A stretch of DNA of 8,685 nucleotides from Candidatus Fermentithermobacillaceae bacterium UBA3907 (GTDB taxonomy: Bacteria > Bacillota > Sulfobacillia > Fermentithermobacillales > Fermentithermobacillaceae). Under the pieces are notes generated by a model. That model made no database searches. It was not told the origin of the DNA and saw only the letters and a program-made list of their open reading frames with translations. The first letter of the stretch is position 1; each line of letters starts with the position of its first letter. Below are positions 6,120 through 8,685 of the stretch, in pieces. Location of the stretch: positions 6,455 to 15,139 of the forward strand of contig DGFF01000129.1 in assembly GCA_002391545.1 (NCBI GenBank), given 5' to 3'. The translations under genes and the position numbers were made by a program.

Positions 6120-6142
6120 TAAGGTGTTAACACCTAGCTATA
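6102..6142 (+). promoter_or_regulatory. Nested palindromic operator, probable FapR box(es)
   Basis: The half-site AGGTGTTAA occurs at 6108-6116 and 6122-6130, and its inverse TTAACACCT at 6127-6135. These create a perfect 14-bp palindrome, AGGTGTTAACACCT (6122-6135), a perfect 10-bp palindrome, TTAATATTAA (6113-6122), and a long inverted repeat: TATAGTAGGTGTTAA (6102-6116) against 6127-6142, identical except for one extra base. The 17-mer TTAACACCTAGCTATAA (6127-6143) resembles the Bacillus FapR box as I recall it (TTAGTACCT...TAA). The -10 region is covered, as expected for repression. Assignment to FapR rests on that resemblance and on the adjacent gene. Confidence 0.75.
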
Positions 6143-6181
6143 ACCACACAGGAGCAAAACTCAAAGTAAGGACGGGTTGCC

Positions 6182-6751
6182 ATGGCGCTCAGTCCCAAAG
6201 AAAGACGAAAACAGATAAAAGAAATTCTGGCGGCTAATCCATTTATCCCAGATAGGCGCTTGGCCCATCATTTCGATGTGAGCCCGCAAACCATCCGCCT
6301 CGACCGGCTCGCTCTAGGCATTCCTGATCAAAGGACACGTACTAAAGAGGTTGCAGAAAGAGCTTACGGAATGGTTCGAGCTATGGGGCAGCAAGAAATA
6401 GTAGGTGAACTTATAGATCTAGAACTGGGCAAATCAGCCATATCTATTTTAGAGATAACGCCTGAGATGGCTTTTGAGAGAACAGGCATTGCTAGAAGCC
6501 ACTATATTTTCGCACAAGCAGACTCCCTTGCCATCTGCGTTGTGGATGCGGAAAACGTGGTAACTGGAATAGCTAACCTAAAATTCAAGCGGCAAGTCAA
6601 GGTAGGGGAAAGGCTTGTGGCCAAAGGTCAAGTTACAAGTGATAGGGGAGACAAGTTTACGGTTCTTGTAGAGACTCGGTGTGAAGGAGAACTAGTTTTC
6701 AGAGGCAAGTTTTTGGTGTTCTCCCTTGACGAAAGGGGCAACGGAAATTGA
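6182..6751 (+). CDS. fapR: Transcriptional repressor FapR of fatty acid and phospholipid synthesis
   Basis: FapR represses lipid synthesis genes and is released by malonyl-CoA or malonyl-ACP. The 189 residues match the Bacillus subtilis protein (188) end to end. A DeoR-like helix-turn-helix occupies 24-45 (RRLAHHFDVSPQTIRLDRL, 25-43), followed by the linker RTRTKEVAERAY and a hot-dog effector domain with GELIDLELGKSAISILEIT (75-93), ARSHYIFAQADSLA (104-117) and FKRQVKVGERLVAKG (135-149). Arg105 matches the malonyl-contacting Arg106 of B. subtilis. The usual Asn of the FAQAN motif is Asp114 here, and the Gly after the Arg is Ser106. ATG 6182 lies 9 nt after AAGGA (6168-6172). The promoter upstream carries a likely FapR operator, so autoregulation is probable. 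Its stop overlaps the plsX start. Confidence 0.95.
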   Translation: MALSPKERRKQIKEILAANPFIPDRRLAHHFDVSPQTIRLDRLALGIPDQRTRTKEVAERAYGMVRAMGQQEIVGELIDLELGKSAISILEITPEMAFERTGIARSHYIFAQADSLAICVVDAENVVTGIANLKFKRQVKVGERLVAKGQVTSDRGDKFTVLVETRCEGELVFRGKFLVFSLDERGNGN

Positions 6752-7782
6752 ACATGAACGCAATTGGCGGTAAGCCCAGAATTGCCCTGGATTTGATGGG
6801 CGGAGATCATGCACCTCACGCTGCCATTGAAGGTTGTATGTTAGCACTAGAAAAACACACTCCTGTTATAGCATTGGGAACCGCCGAAGCGGTGGAATTA
6901 TTGATTAGCAAAGTCCAGGACCCGAATCTGACTTCGGTTGTCTGCAACCAAGTTATTACCAGCGAGGAATCACCAGTGAGGGCTGTAAGAACCAAGTCTG
7001 ATTCTACTATAGTAAGAGGGCTAACCATGGTCAAAAATAAAGAGGCGTCGGCTTTTGTTTCGGCAGGTTCTACAGGTGCCCTTTTGGCGGGAGGCGTGTT
7101 GATATTAGGTCGTGCTGAGGGTGTAGACAGGCCTTGTTTGGGTATGGTTCTTCCTTCTAAGAACGACCGCGGGGTCTTGGTAATGGACTTAGGCGCATCT
7201 GCTGATGTCCAACCACAAAATTTGATTGAATTCGCACTTATGGGGAAAATTTACGCAGAGCGGGTACTAGGGTGGGATGACCCCAGAGTGGGCCTTTTAA
7301 ACATAGGAACTGAAGCCAATAAAGGTACTGCTACTACTAAGAAAGCTTATACCCTTCTGGAAAATGCTCCTTTAAATTTTATAGGCAATGTTGAAGCGCG
7401 AGACGTGTTCTTCGACAAAGCAGACATAATAATTACGGATGGTTTCACAGGAAATATTTTACTAAAAACATGCGAAGGAGCTTTACTATTTCAGATTTCA
7501 AATCTTAAAAAAGCAGTAGAAAGCAATTTTAGATCTAAAATAGGGGCCCTATTGCTTCGCCCTGCCCTATATGACCTTGTCAATACCCTCGACTACTCGA
7601 ATTTTGGAGGGGCACCTATGCTTGGCTTAGAAGGGTGCGTAGTTAAGTGTCACGGTTCTTCCGACGCCGTGGCTATAGCCAATGGAGTTGCGCAGGCAGT
7701 TAGATTTATAGAAAGCAACGTGGCTTCTGTAATATGCGAGACCCTGGCGGAAATGGGGTTAAGGAGCGTGAATCATGACTAA
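6748..7782 (+). CDS. plsX: Phosphate acyltransferase PlsX
   Basis: PlsX converts acyl-ACP and phosphate to acyl-phosphate, the donor for the membrane acyltransferase PlsY in the first step of phosphatidic acid synthesis. The protein has 344 residues from TTG 6748 or 342 from ATG 6754 (about 333 in Bacillus subtilis). Family motifs visible are MGGDHAP (17-23), SEESPVRAVRTKSDS (72-86), VSAGSTGALLAGG (104-116), GRAEGVDRP (121-129), VGLLNIGTEANKGT (181-194), FIGNVEARD (211-219), ITDGFTGNILLKT (229-241), YSNFGGAPMLGL (283-294) and HGSSDA (302-307). Two signature positions differ from the common form: DLMGGD for DAMGGD, and GASAD (149-153) for GANxD. AAAGGGG (6732-6738) is 9 nt before the TTG, which overlaps the fapR stop as TTGA; ATG 6754 would have 15-nt spacing. 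Second gene of the fapR operon, overlapping fabH by 8 nt. Confidence 0.95.
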   Translation: MNMNAIGGKPRIALDLMGGDHAPHAAIEGCMLALEKHTPVIALGTAEAVELLISKVQDPNLTSVVCNQVITSEESPVRAVRTKSDSTIVRGLTMVKNKEASAFVSAGSTGALLAGGVLILGRAEGVDRPCLGMVLPSKNDRGVLVMDLGASADVQPQNLIEFALMGKIYAERVLGWDDPRVGLLNIGTEANKGTATTKKAYTLLENAPLNFIGNVEARDVFFDKADIIITDGFTGNILLKTCEGALLFQISNLKKAVESNFRSKIGALLLRPALYDLVNTLDYSNFGGAPMLGLEGCVVKCHGSSDAVAIANGVAQAVRFIESNVASVICETLAEMGLRSVNHD

Positions 7783-8685
7783 GAACGTTTCGGCGATAAT
7801 AGAATCGGTGGGAGCATATGCGCCTCCCAACATCCTTACAAACGCGGATCTGGAAAAAATGGTTGATACGTCTGATGAATGGATTATTGAAAGAACTGGC
7901 ATAAAAGAAAGGCGTATAGCCAGCGAGGGCATGAGCACTTCTGATTTGGCAACAAAAGCTGCCTTATCCTGTCTGTCGTCTTCTTCTATAGAACCAGAAG
8001 ATATCGATCTTATAATAGTAGCGACGGCTAGTCCTGATTATGCATTTCCTGCCACTGCGTGTCTTGTACAACACGCCCTTGGTGCGACAAATGCGGCGGC
8101 GTTTGATGTAGAAATCGGGTGCACGGGATTTATATATGGACTGGCTATCGGGTCTCAATTCATTGTTTCTGAAACTTATGAAAATGTGTTGGTTATAGGT
8201 GCTGAAACTTTGTCAAGGCTGATCAATTGGGAAGATAGGAATACGTGTGTTCTGTTCGGCGATGGAGCAGGTGCGGCACTTCTGACTCCTGGTAAACCAG
8301 ATGAAGGCATATTAGGATTTCACCTAGGAGTGGATGGCTCTCAAGAAGAGGTTCTATATCTTCCTGCAGGTTTATCCAAACTACCTGCAAGCCATGATAC
8401 AGTTGACCAAGGCCTGCATTATGTACATATGGAAGGTAGAGCTGTATTTAAGTTTGCAGTAACGACCATGAATAACGCTGTATCAAAGCTATTGGAACAG
8501 ATTGGTAAGACTCCTGAGGATGTAGATCTTCTAATTCCCCATCAAGCCAACATAAGGATTATCAATTCAGCGATACAAAGATTCCAAATCCCTCGAGAAA
8601 AAGTAATGATTAACATAGAAAAGTATGGTAATACGTCTTCGGCATCTATTCCCATAGCGCTCTACGAGGCTCATGAGCAGGGGCG
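7775..8685 (+). CDS. fabH: Beta-ketoacyl-ACP synthase III FabH, 3'-truncated by window edge
   Basis: FabH condenses an acyl-CoA primer, usually acetyl-CoA or a branched one, with malonyl-ACP to start type II fatty acid synthesis. The frame is open to the window edge, giving 303 codons; the family has about 310-330, so only the C-terminal end is missing. The thiolase-fold catalytic triad is complete: Cys116 in EIGCTGFIYG, His256 in IPHQANIRI and Asn286 in YGNTSSASIP. Other family motifs are DEWIIERTGIKERRI (34-48), the CoA-binding region including NWEDRNTCVLFGDGAGAALL (151-170), and MEGRAVFKFAV (219-229). ATG 7775 lies 8 nt after AAGGAG (7761-7766) and overlaps the end of plsX by 8 nt, so the two are translationally coupled. 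Primer specificity cannot be read from the sequence. Further fab genes are likely beyond the edge. Confidence 0.96.
   Translation, partial: MTKNVSAIIESVGAYAPPNILTNADLEKMVDTSDEWIIERTGIKERRIASEGMSTSDLATKAALSCLSSSSIEPEDIDLIIVATASPDYAFPATACLVQHALGATNAAAFDVEIGCTGFIYGLAIGSQFIVSETYENVLVIGAETLSRLINWEDRNTCVLFGDGAGAALLTPGKPDEGILGFHLGVDGSQEEVLYLPAGLSKLPASHDTVDQGLHYVHMEGRAVFKFAVTTMNNAVSKLLEQIGKTPEDVDLLIPHQANIRIINSAIQRFQIPREKVMINIEKYGNTSSASIPIALYEAHEQG

Noticed and set aside
7964..8158. Minus-strand reading frame within fabH
   Set aside because: It lies opposite the FabH active-site region, which is clearly coding on the + strand; composition is that of an antisense shadow.

Overview
The window is a densely packed block of housekeeping genes, all on the + strand. 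It looks like the chromosome of a Bacillota (Firmicutes) member of clostridial type. The reasons are a FapR-type lipid regulator, a FakA/YloV fatty acid kinase gene next to recG, the order yceD-rpmF-fapR-plsX-fabH, a four-cysteine L32, strong GGAGG-type ribosome binding sites and frequent TTG starts. Base composition is moderate, in the low-to-mid 40s % GC by eye, and even along the window. I cannot name a genus, and a non-Bacillota relative with the same gene order cannot be excluded.

Layout. Positions 1-1239 hold the C-terminal three quarters of fakA, cut by the window edge. recG (1245-3299) follows almost without a gap. A short gene-poor stretch, where many relatives carry rsmD, leads to coaD (3396-3902). 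Next come a conserved coiled-coil protein of unknown function (3922-4461) and a membrane-anchored Lon-like serine protease of the YlbL family that lacks the usual PDZ domain (4497-5228). A consensus sigma-A promoter overlapping the end of that gene starts a small unit of yceD (DUF177, 5285-5824) and rpmF (5790-5981). This unit is closed by a rho-independent terminator (6037-6063). A second promoter, covered by a nested palindromic operator (6102-6142), starts the lipid operon fapR-plsX-fabH, which runs off the right edge.

How the genes work together. FabH starts each new fatty acid from acetyl-CoA and malonyl-ACP. PlsX converts acyl-ACP to acyl-phosphate for phospholipid synthesis. FapR senses malonyl-CoA and very probably represses its own operon through the operator at 6102-6142. 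FakA, with a FakB partner not seen here, makes acyl-phosphate from free fatty acids, so two routes to the PlsX/PlsY pool are encoded close together. CoaD supplies coenzyme A, the carrier for this chemistry. RecG (DNA repair) and YceD-L32 (large ribosomal subunit) are neighbours by conserved synteny rather than by pathway.

I found no mobile element, CRISPR array, tRNA or rRNA. The points most worth a second look are the PDZ-less YlbL protein, the fapR operator and a possibly related palindrome inside the yceD promoter, a Cys-to-Asp change at a probable zinc ligand of FakA, a 15-codon hydrophobic reading frame after recG, and several starts that are better placed at TTG codons.
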